A stretch of 49,640 bases of DNA, from the NCBI GenBank assembly GCA_005524015.1, contig SULG01000018.1:1-49640 (forward strand), given 5' to 3'. Below are positions 8,194 to 15,727 of the stretch, in pieces (the stretch's first letter is position 1; each line of letters opens with the position of its first letter). Position numbers and translations under genes: made by a program. The notes under the pieces are model-generated. The model was not told where the DNA came from. It did no database searches and saw only the letters and a list, made by a program, of their open reading frames with translations. Source of the DNA: Candidatus Jettenia ecosi (lineage in GTDB: Bacteria; Planctomycetota; Brocadiia; Brocadiales; Brocadiaceae).

Positions 8194-8298
8194 GAACTTC
8201 ATAATTTTATTGCCTTTATGCAGATAGCGGTCAAAAGGAGAGTATGAATTTTTTGTGAATTTACAGTTCTGTCATGTGCCTTTTGATTTCTTAACATA
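8194..8298. other. Intergenic spacer after marC
   Basis: AT-rich sequence with no gene seen. It leads into the inverted-repeat element that starts at about 8299. Confidence 0.3.
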
Positions 8299-8470
8299 TA
8301 TAGTACTCAACAGATGAAACCGAACAGTGTTTTAGATAGGGTGGCACGGACAAGCCATGTCCCCGTACGTCTTGAACGGGGATTGTTTGTCCGTGATGGT
8401 GTAATGAAATCCAGGCTCATTTTGTCTGGTTTCATTATGTGCTGTTCGGTTTAATCTGGTGGATACTATA
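8299..8470. mobile_element. MITE-like element with ~28-bp imperfect terminal inverted repeats
   Basis: The left end (8300-8327, ATAGTACTCAACAGATG then AAACCGAACAG) and the reverse complement of the right end (8442-8469) match at about 24 of 28 positions. Inside, CACGGACAA (about 8345-8353) and CCCCGT have inverted partners ACGGGG and TTGTCCGTG, so the entire 172 bases can fold on themselves. It encodes nothing. The ends begin with TA and the terminal TAGTACTCAA resembles TAGTTACTCAAAA of the elements at 30090 and 38955, so they may belong to one TA-targeting (IS630/mariner-like) group. Inference from sequence symmetry only. Confidence 0.65.
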
Positions 8471-8691
8471 GATGCAAAAAGCTTCCAAACCATCAAATTG
8501 CTAAACATTCGCTGCTTCATCTTTCGTTAGCTCCGATATGCCTTTCTTCCTGTTTTGGTGCCTTCCATTTCATAAATATATTTTGTTAAAATACCAGATA
8601 TTAAAGAAAAAAAGAAGTAATTTGACTTTATGAGCCAAAATGTATTAAAATTTGGAGATTGTTATTTTAAATTTTTTTATAGGAGAAACTA
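8471..8691. other. Intergenic region upstream of the foldase gene
   Basis: AT-rich non-coding stretch; the downstream gene has AGGAG at about 8681-8685 as its ribosome-binding site. No other feature seen. Confidence 0.35.
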
Positions 8692-9750
8692 ATGATAAAG
8701 GGATTTACCAGGCATGTGGGAATTGTAATGAGTGGAATACTATGCATTCATCTAAGTGTTTTCGCTGCCGAAACAGAGACAAAAAAACCTTCTGCATCAG
8801 CAAAAAAAGCTACTGAATCACCTAAAAAGGAAGCCTCTGCATCTAAACAAAAAGAGGCTACGCCTGTCAAAAAAGAAAAAGAAGCAAATAAAGACTCAAA
8901 TAAGGTTGCAGCAACAGTAAATGGTGAGGCGATTACTCAGGGAGAGGTTAATAAAATACTCAATAGGTTCACAGATAAAATAGATAAAGAACAAGTTCCT
9001 GTAGTGACTAAACAGATACTCGATGGTTTGGTCACCCAAAAACTTATTATGCAATTTATTAAGGACAAAAAGATTGAAGTAAGCCAGGCAGATATAGATG
9101 CAGAATTGGAAAAAGTGAGGAAGGACGCTGAGTCAAATCCGAGTTTACAGGGTCAAACGCTGGAGCAAATACTCGAATCACATGGAGGTAGCATTGATGA
9201 TTTAAAGAGGGATGTAAAGATATCACTTTCCTTAGAGAGGTATTTTGGGAAGGATATTGATGACCAGAAAATAAAGGCATATTTTGAGAAGAACAAACAT
9301 AATTATGATGATACCGAGGTAAAGGCAAGTCACATCCTGGTGGATACACGGAATATGAAAACAGAGGAAGAACTGGCACAGGCAAAGGAAAAGATCAGCA
9401 AGGCAAAGGCAGAAGTGGATGCAGGAAAAGACTTTGCAAAAGTTGCAGAGCAGTATTCTGATTGCCCGTCTGCAAAAGAAGGTGGAGATTTAGGGTTCTT
9501 TAAGAGAAAGGGAAAAATGGTTGAGCCATTTGCTGCAGAGGCATTTGCGCTCAAGGTCGATCAGATAAGTGAACCCATAAAGACAGATTTCGGGTATCAT
9601 ATCATAAAGGTGACAGAAATAAAAAAGGGAGAAGAGATTAATTTCGACGATATAAAGCAAGATGTTAAAATGGATATGATGTCGGAAAGCCTTAATGTTA
9701 CGTTAGCACAACTGAAACAAAATGCTAAGATAGATATTAAGACTAACTAA
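8692..9750 (+). CDS. Periplasmic parvulin-type peptidyl-prolyl isomerase (SurA/PrsA-like)
   Basis: 352 residues. A signal peptide ends near residue 26 (LSVFAAET). It is followed by a Lys/Ala/Ser-rich low-complexity linker (about 28-70), a SurA-N-like helical chaperone domain starting at [19 protein letters not shown], and a rotamase (PpiC) domain with [23 protein letters not shown], and GYHIIKV. It helps fold exported proteins, such as outer-membrane proteins or haem proteins, by prolyl isomerisation and chaperoning. The poly-Lys linker after the signal sequence is unusual and would keep the catalytic part away from the membrane if the signal were uncleaved. A single-gene unit with its own terminator. 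Confidence 0.9.
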   Translation: MIKGFTRHVGIVMSGILCIHLSVFAAETETKKPSASAKKATESPKKEASASKQKEATPVKKEKEANKDSNKVAATVNGEAITQGEVNKILNRFTDKIDKEQVPVVTKQILDGLVTQKLIMQFIKDKKIEVSQADIDAELEKVRKDAESNPSLQGQTLEQILESHGGSIDDLKRDVKISLSLERYFGKDIDDQKIKAYFEKNKHNYDDTEVKASHILVDTRNMKTEEELAQAKEKISKAKAEVDAGKDFAKVAEQYSDCPSAKEGGDLGFFKRKGKMVEPFAAEAFALKVDQISEPIKTDFGYHIIKVTEIKKGEEINFDDIKQDVKMDMMSESLNVTLAQLKQNAKIDIKTN

Positions 9751-9796
9751 TAAACAGATACTCTTTATATCTTTTCTCATACAGGATTTTCATGAA

Positions 9797-9836
9797 AGAA
9801 GCTTCCCGTTCCAAACAGGATGGGAAGCTTTTTTTA
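9797..9836 (+). terminator. Rho-independent terminator of the foldase gene
   Basis: AAGCTTCCC (9799-9807) pairs with GGGAAGCTT (9822-9830) and is followed by a T run to 9835. It lies about 45 bases after the stop codon. Confidence 0.88.
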
Positions 9837-9957
9837 TAGCTTAAATCCTGACTGATATTTAATTTGATTTTTTAGTCTCAGTATATTATCTTAGCTGTGT
9901 ATTAATTAAGCTCTCCTAGTGTAAGTAGATAGAACAAAATTTACAGGAATAATAATT

Positions 9958-9986
9958 TTGACTATCTTATGGGTATGTGATATATT
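9958..9986 (+). promoter_or_regulatory. Sigma70-type promoter
   Basis: TTGACT (9958-9963), a 17-bp spacer, and TATATT (9981-9986) form a near-consensus housekeeping promoter. Transcription would start near 9993, about 70 bases before the ATG at 10063. Confidence 0.6.
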
Positions 9987-10062
9987 CCTCCATAATTAAT
10001 TCAGATAATTGCGAATAACCTGTTCAATTGTACTGATATTGAAAAAGGAGGTGTTGATTATT

Positions 10063-10421
10063 ATGGTAGCAAAGAAGAAAATTACGAATAAACTGGTATT
10101 GAATTCCTTTTTCAAGATAATCACTATTGATGGGAAGGCAGAACAAATAATAACAAAGATTAGAAGGACAATTTTTTTGATAATGAGGATAGTTTTCATT
10201 TTTCTAAGATAAAAAGAGTAGAGGTTGTAAAAGAGATACTTGACTCCGTGCCGGATAACTATATACGATACTTAGTCTTGCTCCGTTTAACGGACGGAAA
10301 GAAGATGTTGATAGATGAAGTGGGAGAATCCTCTAGCCGGGGTGGTCTTAAGGAGATGAAAAATCTCGGGAAAAAGATTAGTATGATTACCGGTAAAGAG
10401 CTTAAAGTTTGTGAAGAATAA
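10063..10421 (+). pseudogene. Small hypothetical gene split by a -1 frameshift at T7
   Basis: The first frame starts at ATG 10063 behind an excellent AAGGAGGTG (10045-10053) and reads MVAKKKITNKLVLNSFF... to a stop at 10212. A second frame, shifted by -1 and open from 10164, runs to TAA 10419-10421 (ending KELKVCEE) and has no start codon of its own near its beginning. The two join naturally at the T7 run 10172-10178, in the order ...KIRRTIFF-DNEDSFHFSKIKRVEVV..., giving about 119 residues. The joined protein looks like a small beta-rich PH-like fold, but I do not recognise a family. T TTT TTG is a legal -1 slippery heptamer, so programmed frameshifting is possible. A mutation or an assembly error in the homopolymer is equally possible. 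Confidence 0.6.
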
Positions 10422-10472
10422 AAAAATACGTATCTTTAAATCAAGGATGGCCAATCACGAGGAGGTATCTTT

Positions 10473-11036
10473 ATGAAATACATAAAATGGTGTGCAATTG
10501 CAATCGGTATAATTATATCAGGGATACCAGCGTTATCAAATGCATTTGATATTCAGTTAACCCCTGAACAGATACATGAGGCGGATGAATACGGTAAAAA
10601 ATATAAAGGGAAGGATATTTTTTACAGTGATACCGTAAAACAGGCCTGTTTTGGAGAGTATCCAAAAGGGCCCGGAGGCCTGATAATGAGTAAATATATG
10701 AGAATTGCAGTTACTTCGGCTATGCATGCAATGAAAGAAAAAACCCTTACTGCCGAGGAAATAAAAGAGATTCAGCATTCCACGACGTTCAATGTTGTAG
10801 TGAATATTGATGAGGATATTCAGGCTCTGGAAGACGTTCAGATTATGGTAAAACAAGGGACAAATATTATACTGCCGAAAAACACAGAGTTTGGTATGAA
10901 GTATAAGGACAGGCGGCAAAGTGTCGTTGGTATTTTTCCCTATGATAAAGTAAATCCTAATGCAGGTACAACTATTCTTATTAAAACGAGAAAGGATCAG
11001 AAAGAATATAAGATTGATTTTTCTGATGTAAAATGA
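10473..11036 (+). CDS. Exported protein of unknown function, coupled to a radical SAM gene
   Basis: 187 residues. The N-terminal signal peptide (MKYIKWCAIAIGIIISGIPA) is cleaved near residue 24 (SNA before FD). The mature protein is hydrophilic with one Cys (VKQACFGEYPKGPGG) and no recognised domain. A GAGGAGG ribosome-binding site sits at about 10460. Its stop overlaps the ATG of the radical SAM gene (ATGA at 11033-11036), so the two are translationally coupled and probably act together. An exported substrate or partner of a radical SAM enzyme is conceivable, but the radical SAM enzyme would act in the cytoplasm before export. Function unknown. Confidence 0.75.
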   Translation: MKYIKWCAIAIGIIISGIPALSNAFDIQLTPEQIHEADEYGKKYKGKDIFYSDTVKQACFGEYPKGPGGLIMSKYMRIAVTSAMHAMKEKTLTAEEIKEIQHSTTFNVVVNIDEDIQALEDVQIMVKQGTNIILPKNTEFGMKYKDRRQSVVGIFPYDKVNPNAGTTILIKTRKDQKEYKIDFSDVK

Positions 11037-12055
11037 TTAACACTTTAGAAAATAAACAGATCGGTCCGAAAAGGACATTAAGGGACAAGCTTTTCGATTA
11101 TTCCTGTCAAAAGATAGGAAAAGAAAAGACAAAATTCCTCTTTAAATTATATGATTTAGGGAGGTTTGATCTTTTTGGTAAACCCAAAGGCGCCATTGGC
11201 GCAATTGATATCACCAATCGCTGTAATCTCCGTTGTAAGCATTGCTACTTTTATGCGCACGATTATGAGGAGCGGCCAGAGCTTACCGATGATGAGTGGA
11301 TAGGAAAATTGGAAAGTCTAAAAGAGACAGATTTTCCCTTTTATCAATGCTCCTGGATTGGTGGCGAACCCTTACTGAGAAAAGATTTGATAGAACGCGG
11401 GATGAAATATTTTAAGTCGAATCTGATAGCTACAAATGGCACGATTGAACTTCCTCATTGGCCTGATGTTAACTTCTACATATCGGTGGATGGCAAAAAG
11501 GATATCCATGATGCCATTCGTGGAAAGGGCTGCTACGATAGGATAAAAAAACATGCCAACAGGCCTGAACTAAAGATTTCTATATCTATGGTAATTAATA
11601 CGATGAATTACCAGGATATTGAGTACTTTCTTGAGGAATGGAAAGATGCCGGCGTTAAAGGATGTTTATTTCAGATATATACCCCCATAAAGGGATTGAA
11701 AAATAATGATCTCTGGCCAGGCTGGAGATTACGCGATGAAATATTAGATAAACTGCTGAGATTGAAAGATGAGAAATATGGCGATTTTATCGGTGTTCCT
11801 AATCTTGTTCTTAAACTTATGAAGTCTGATAAGTGTAAAGAAATTACGAGAAATTGTGTTTTTAAAAAGGTATCCTTTTGTCTGGATCCTCAAGGTCAAA
11901 TAAAAAAACCATGTATGATGGGACCACAAGCTGATTGCTTGCGGTGCGGATGCGTACTTCCTTTCCATATGTGGGCTCTTGAAGATAAATGGCTCATGGC
12001 AAGAGAACTGCTCATGTCATTGAGGCGGAAGATTGGCAAAAGGATACTGCGGTAA
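11033..12055 (+). CDS. Radical SAM protein with C-terminal cysteine-rich region
   Basis: 340 residues. The radical SAM 4Fe-4S motif is CNLRCKHCYF (Cys at about 64, 68 and 71; CX3CX2C), preceded by AIDITNR. Further family features are GGEPLLRKDL and the strand FYISVDGKKDIHDAIRG. The C-terminal part has cysteines in CVFKKVSFCLDPQGQIKKPC and DCLRCGC, which resemble an auxiliary (SPASM/twitch-like) cluster. Such enzymes modify peptides, cofactors or lipids by radical chemistry. Its gene overlaps the exported protein gene upstream by 4 bases. It could be a peptide-modifying enzyme or a HpnH-like lipid enzyme; the sequence alone does not decide. Confidence 0.85.
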   Translation: MINTLENKQIGPKRTLRDKLFDYSCQKIGKEKTKFLFKLYDLGRFDLFGKPKGAIGAIDITNRCNLRCKHCYFYAHDYEERPELTDDEWIGKLESLKETDFPFYQCSWIGGEPLLRKDLIERGMKYFKSNLIATNGTIELPHWPDVNFYISVDGKKDIHDAIRGKGCYDRIKKHANRPELKISISMVINTMNYQDIEYFLEEWKDAGVKGCLFQIYTPIKGLKNNDLWPGWRLRDEILDKLLRLKDEKYGDFIGVPNLVLKLMKSDKCKEITRNCVFKKVSFCLDPQGQIKKPCMMGPQADCLRCGCVLPFHMWALEDKWLMARELLMSLRRKIGKRILR

Positions 12056-12080
12056 GATTCCAGAGTTTATTATTTTCTTC

Positions 12081-13292
12081 TTACAAAGATTTATGGGGAT
12101 CCATAGTTGAACTATCATCAATGGGTTTTATTTCTTTCTCTCTTCTTTCAATAAACCATTTTGTAAACCAATCCGATTCCTTCATAATAATACTACCAAA
12201 AATGGCGCTAAGCAATACATAGAATCCGGTAAGACATTGCAGAGGATAAGGCAGGTTGTGATTCATTGCAATGGCCCCTGCCAGAATGATTGAGAATTCT
12301 CCCCTGGGGATAAGACTAAAACCAAGCCTTAAACCGGCCTTTTTACTTAAGGCGTATTTTTTACCAATAAGGTAGCCACCAAAGACCTTACTGAAAGAAG
12401 AGAGAATAAATATAAATATTGCCATCGGAATGAGGTTTCCGAAATGTTTGTAATCAATCGACATTCCAAATGCAACGAAGAAGATTGCTGTGGAAAATTG
12501 TTGAAATGGTTTGATTACCTCTGTGATCCTGTGCCTTTGTTTCGTCTCCGATAGGAGCAGTCCGGCAAGGAATGCGCCTATTGCCTCAGAGAGTCCTATT
12601 TTTGCCGCAGCGCCTGCTGAAAGTACAATAACCGACAGAATCAGGATTACAAATAATTCCGTATGATCGATATCAATAATCTTATCGATATATTTTTTTG
12701 AAGTTCTTGCGAGTATGATAAAGAACATAAAAAAAGCAGAAGTCTTCAGCATAACGAAAAAGATACTTATTGCGTCTATTTTGCCATAATTAACAATACC
12801 GACAATGAATGCAAGGAATGTGGCAATGAACATGTCTTCAAAAATCAAGATATTAAGAATATATTCCGTTTCCGGATTTGCTGAACGTTTTAAATCAATA
12901 ATAGATTTGGCCACAATTACGGAACTCGTTACATAAACAATTCCTGCAAGTAAGAGTGACTGGATGAGATCATATCCCAGCAGCCATCCTATTAACAGGC
13001 CAAGTGGAAAGTTCAGTATAAAATCATAAATTCCTGTATAGAATATCTTTTTTTGGTTACTCACGAGACTGCCAACTGAAAATTCAAGACCAAACATAAA
13101 GAGCATAAAGATAATGCCCAGGGTGGCGATAAACTCTGTTATAATAGTAACAGGGAAAAAATTCTGAAGAATCATGCCGACTATAATGAAAATTGCGGTG
13201 AGAGATTGATTGATCTTGGTAGCTAAAAAGCCAGCAAAAAATAAGGCGAGAAGGGAGATGCCCAGTACTAATACGCTTTCATTGACGATCAT
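12081..13292 (-). CDS. khtU: Cation:proton antiporter, KhtU-like (CPA2 family)
   Basis: 403 residues, about 12 hydrophobic helices across the protein, with the CPA2 hallmarks FMLFMFGLEF and the unwound-helix region SEAIGAFLAGLLLSE, and PRGEFSIILAGA near the end. It ends after the membrane part, without the C-terminal KTN/TrkA-N domain of KefB/C. The missing regulatory part is encoded separately by the gene upstream, whose last codons overlap its start by 14 bases. This two-gene layout is that of KhtT-KhtU of Bacillus, a K+/H+ antiporter that exports K+ under alkaline stress. Assignment rests on order and domain split. Confidence 0.8.
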   Translation of the reverse strand: MIVNESVLVLGISLLALFFAGFLATKINQSLTAIFIIVGMILQNFFPVTIITEFIATLGIIFMLFMFGLEFSVGSLVSNQKKIFYTGIYDFILNFPLGLLIGWLLGYDLIQSLLLAGIVYVTSSVIVAKSIIDLKRSANPETEYILNILIFEDMFIATFLAFIVGIVNYGKIDAISIFFVMLKTSAFFMFFIILARTSKKYIDKIIDIDHTELFVILILSVIVLSAGAAAKIGLSEAIGAFLAGLLLSETKQRHRITEVIKPFQQFSTAIFFVAFGMSIDYKHFGNLIPMAIFIFILSSFSKVFGGYLIGKKYALSKKAGLRLGFSLIPRGEFSIILAGAIAMNHNLPYPLQCLTGFYVLLSAIFGSIIMKESDWFTKWFIERREKEIKPIDDSSTMDPHKSL

Positions 13293-13788
13293 TTTCTACA
13301 GGTTGTTTGATATCAAAGGTTGATATAAAGTTTTTAATCTGTTCATTATTTCCTATAATAATAATAGTATCCTGAGGTTTAATAAACTCATGAGGTGGAG
13401 GGTTAGGAAGTACCGTTTCACCTCTGATAATGGTAGTAATGAATACCCCTGTCATTTTTCGAATGTCCAACTCTTCAATCTTTTTATTGGCTAATAGTGA
13501 GTCGGGCGTGACCTTGATCCATTCCATAGTTACATTTTTCATTATAAGTTTTTGCTCTTCTTCAATGACTGGCTGGAAATATGCCCCGGCGAGTATTGCG
13601 CCAATTTGACGAGCCTCTTCGTCGGTTAGTCTCGTTACCGAGATAGGCTCATCACTATCTTTAGTAAATTTAAAGACCTCTCTCTCTCCTGAAAAGTGAA
13701 TTACTATAACTAATTTATCATTTGAATCTAACTCCAAGGTAAATTTTTTGCCTATACTCGGCAGATCACTTTCCTTGATCTCTGACAT
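13279..13788 (-). CDS. khtT: KhtT-like regulatory subunit with TrkA-C (RCK_C) domain
   Basis: 169 residues. The N-terminal part begins MSEIKESDLPSIGKKFTLEL, the start conserved in KhtT proteins (ESDLPGIGKKF...). It continues with a DEEARQIGAILAG segment, and the C-terminal part is a TrkA-C domain (IEELDIRKMTGVFITTIIRG ... KPQDTIIIIGNNEQI). TrkA-C domains bind cyclic di-AMP or other small ligands and gate transporters. It is translated together with the antiporter gene (14-base overlap). Cytoplasmic. Confident as KhtT/YhaT family. Confidence 0.82.
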   Translation of the reverse strand: MSEIKESDLPSIGKKFTLELDSNDKLVIVIHFSGEREVFKFTKDSDEPISVTRLTDEEARQIGAILAGAYFQPVIEEEQKLIMKNVTMEWIKVTPDSLLANKKIEELDIRKMTGVFITTIIRGETVLPNPPPHEFIKPQDTIIIIGNNEQIKNFISTFDIKQPVENDRQ

Positions 13789-13989
13789 ATAATCTCCCTT
13801 CTTTCAACATATTCCGATTTTATAAACAGAAAAACATCTCTAAACGTTCCCATATTAAGCATGGTATTTTAAGATTCCAAAAAAAAGCTCTGCTGTCTTA
13901 TTATACCAAACTTTAATTCCTTGATTAATAGAATCTTTTTACATATTATAATACCTATATATTTTTTATTTTAACAAAGATGGTTAATT
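13789..13989. other. Divergent intergenic region khtT/cobO
   Basis: About 200 AT-rich bases between divergent genes, which must hold both promoters. A TAATTATG context precedes the cobO start but no strong Shine-Dalgarno is seen. Confidence 0.35.
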
Positions 13990-14526
13990 ATGGGAAACGG
14001 CTTAATAATAGTAAATACAGGTGATGGAAAAGGTAAGACTACGGCTGCATTAGGGCTTGGTCTCCGGGCTACCGGACATGGTATGAAGGTGCTCATGCTT
14101 CAGTTTATCAAAGGAGCATGGCATACCGGTGAACTTGAAGCAATGAAGCGATTAGAGCCAGGTTTTCGGATTGTTCAGTTAGGCCTGGGATTTATCCGTA
14201 AGGATGGTCCTCCGGGTAGCCCCTATACGGATGAGATTATTGAAAATGCAAAAGTATCATGGGACTATGCGAAACAAGAGATTTTTTCTGATTTGTACGA
14301 TGTTGTTATTCTTGACGAAATCAATAACATGACCAGCTACGGCCTTTTAGACGTTGAAGATATAATAGCAGCATTGAAGGAGAGGCCGAAAAGATTACAT
14401 GTGATTCTTACAGGGCGCAACGCTCATGGTAAAATTATTGAGCTAGCCGATATAGTGACTGAGATGCGCGATATTAAACATTGTTACAAAAAGGGTATTA
14501 AGGCCCAAAAGGGCATTGAGTTTTAA
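13990..14526 (+). CDS. cobO: Cob(I)yrinic acid a,c-diamide adenosyltransferase
   Basis: 178 residues, the normal CobO/CobA length. The Walker A motif TGDGKGKTTAALGLGLRATG is at residues 10-29. MLQFIKGAWHTGELE and a Walker B VVILDEINNM follow. The enzyme adenosylates the corrin cobalt with ATP during cobalamin synthesis or salvage in the cytoplasm. The anammox lifestyle needs corrinoids for the acetyl-CoA pathway. The gene overlaps thyX (14516) by 11 bases, so the two are likely co-transcribed, although their pathways differ. No cobalamin riboswitch is seen upstream. Confidence 0.92.
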   Translation: MGNGLIIVNTGDGKGKTTAALGLGLRATGHGMKVLMLQFIKGAWHTGELEAMKRLEPGFRIVQLGLGFIRKDGPPGSPYTDEIIENAKVSWDYAKQEIFSDLYDVVILDEINNMTSYGLLDVEDIIAALKERPKRLHVILTGRNAHGKIIELADIVTEMRDIKHCYKKGIKAQKGIEF

Positions 14527-15268
14527 GAGTAAATTTGTGGCGGAATCCAAATTACAGGTAATATTACTACGGTATACACCGGATCCTGAAGAAATAATAG
14601 CTCAGGCAGCTAAGCTATGCTATAGTCCCGCTTCTGTCGCTGAATTGAAAAACCAGATTAAGAGCAAGGACCAAGCAGGTTTTATTGAAAAATTGATCGA
14701 TATGCGTCACCTCTCGCCTGTAGAGCATGTTACTTTTACTTTCGGTGTAGAAGGTATTTCACGCGCCTGTTCTCACCAGATCGTAAGGCATCGCCTGGCA
14801 TCTTACTCCCAGCAGAGCCAGCGATATGTCGGACAGCAAGGTAAGGAAAAGGGAGGATTTCATTTCATTGTTCCTCCTAGTATAGAAAAAACAGGCAAAA
14901 AAGAGTGGTTTCTTGAAAAGATGAAGGTCATTCAGGAGTGGTATGATGAGCTTGTAGATGCATTTGAGACTAACGGAGAAAGAGCCCTTGAGGATGCCCG
15001 CTTTTTATTGCCGAATGCTACAGAGACAAAGATTATCATTACTATGAATGCCCGTGAACTGTTACACTTCTTTCAGGTACGTTGCTGTAATCGCGCCCAA
15101 TGGGAGATAAGGGCTATGGCAACGGAGATGCTCCGTCTCGTTAAACAAGTTTCTCCCCATCTTTTCAAAGAAGCAGGTCCAGGTTGTGTACATGATACAT
15201 GCCCGGAGGGAAAGATGACGTGCGGTCAAAGGGATGATGTCCGGAAAAAGTTTAAAAACCTCCTCTAG
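14516..15268 (+). CDS. thyX: FAD-dependent thymidylate synthase
   Basis: 250 residues from a TTG start overlapping the end of cobO. The ThyX signature RHRLASYSQQSQRY (the RHRxxSxxxxSxRY motif) is present at about residues 91-104; VEHVTF and LLPNATETKIIITMNARELL follow. ThyX makes dTMP from dUMP using methylene-tetrahydrofolate and reduced FAD/NADPH, replacing ThyA. The start could instead be an internal GTG at about 14536; the TTG is kept because of the tight overlap with cobO and the conserved spacing. Nothing unusual in the active site. Confidence 0.93.
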   Translation: MSFKSKFVAESKLQVILLRYTPDPEEIIAQAAKLCYSPASVAELKNQIKSKDQAGFIEKLIDMRHLSPVEHVTFTFGVEGISRACSHQIVRHRLASYSQQSQRYVGQQGKEKGGFHFIVPPSIEKTGKKEWFLEKMKVIQEWYDELVDAFETNGERALEDARFLLPNATETKIIITMNARELLHFFQVRCCNRAQWEIRAMATEMLRLVKQVSPHLFKEAGPGCVHDTCPEGKMTCGQRDDVRKKFKNLL

Positions 15269-15364
15269 AATTTTTTCTATTTATACTATAGAGTTACCAG
15301 GACTCTGTGCTTGATCGATACTTTATGCAGGAGCATAGTTGTATTCAGAGGGGCTTTTTCAAGT

Positions 15365-15401
15365 TGTGTAGGTTGGGTTGAGGAACGAAACCCAACCTCA
15401 C
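15365..15401. repeat. Palindromic hairpin between convergent thyX and sulfur-carrier genes
   Basis: AGGTTGGGTT (15370-15379) and AACCCAACCT (15389-15398) form a perfect 10-bp stem with a 9-base loop; GTGT/CACG flanks extend it partially. It lies between two convergent genes and can serve as a transcription stop for both, although no T run follows. The style is that of the dispersed palindromes elsewhere in the window. Confidence 0.6.
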
Positions 15402-15405
15402 GAGT

Positions 15406-15693
15406 TTAAATTCTATAATTTCCACCAGCAATAGCAGGCACTATGGATATATAATCACCGTCTTTTATCGGTGTATTTAAATTACCCATAAACCGGATAT
15501 CCTCATCATTAAGATAAAAGTTGATAAATCTTCTGATCTGACCATCGCCATCGCAGATTCTTTCTTTAATCCCTTTATAATTGGCTTCAAGATTTTCAAT
15601 AATATCCTTAATATTTTTCCCATCCACCTTTACCTCATCAGCTCCCTTAGTAACGGCTCTCAGTGGTGTTGGGATACGTACAGTTACTGACAT
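15406..15693 (-). CDS. MoaD/ThiS-family sulfur carrier with C-terminal extension
   Basis: 95 residues with the ubiquitin-like beta-grasp pattern of MoaD: VTVRIPTPLRAVTKG, IKDIIENLEANYKGI, FINFYLNDEDIRF and DGDYISIVPAIAGG. Carrier proteins normally end in Gly-Gly, which is adenylated and converted to a thiocarboxylate. Here four residues (NYRI) follow the GG, so a protease would have to expose it, as Mec+ and HcyD-like JAMM proteases do in other systems. It lies 34 bases downstream of the threonine synthase-like gene, in the same SAM-riboswitch-controlled transcript, which points to sulfur transfer into methionine rather than molybdopterin. No adenylating enzyme or protease is visible in the window. 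A role as MoaD in molybdopterin synthesis cannot be excluded. Confidence 0.82.
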   Translation of the reverse strand: MSVTVRIPTPLRAVTKGADEVKVDGKNIKDIIENLEANYKGIKERICDGDGQIRRFINFYLNDEDIRFMGNLNTPIKDGDYISIVPAIAGGNYRI

Positions 15694-15727
15694 TCTTCAT
15701 ACTCCTTTCAGATTTAACAGGTAAACT

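Noticed and set aside
8342-8356. TGGCACG at 8342 resembles the -24 element of a sigma54 promoter.
   Set aside because: The -12 GC part is absent at the right spacing (AGCC instead of TTGC), and the sequence is inside the body of a MITE.
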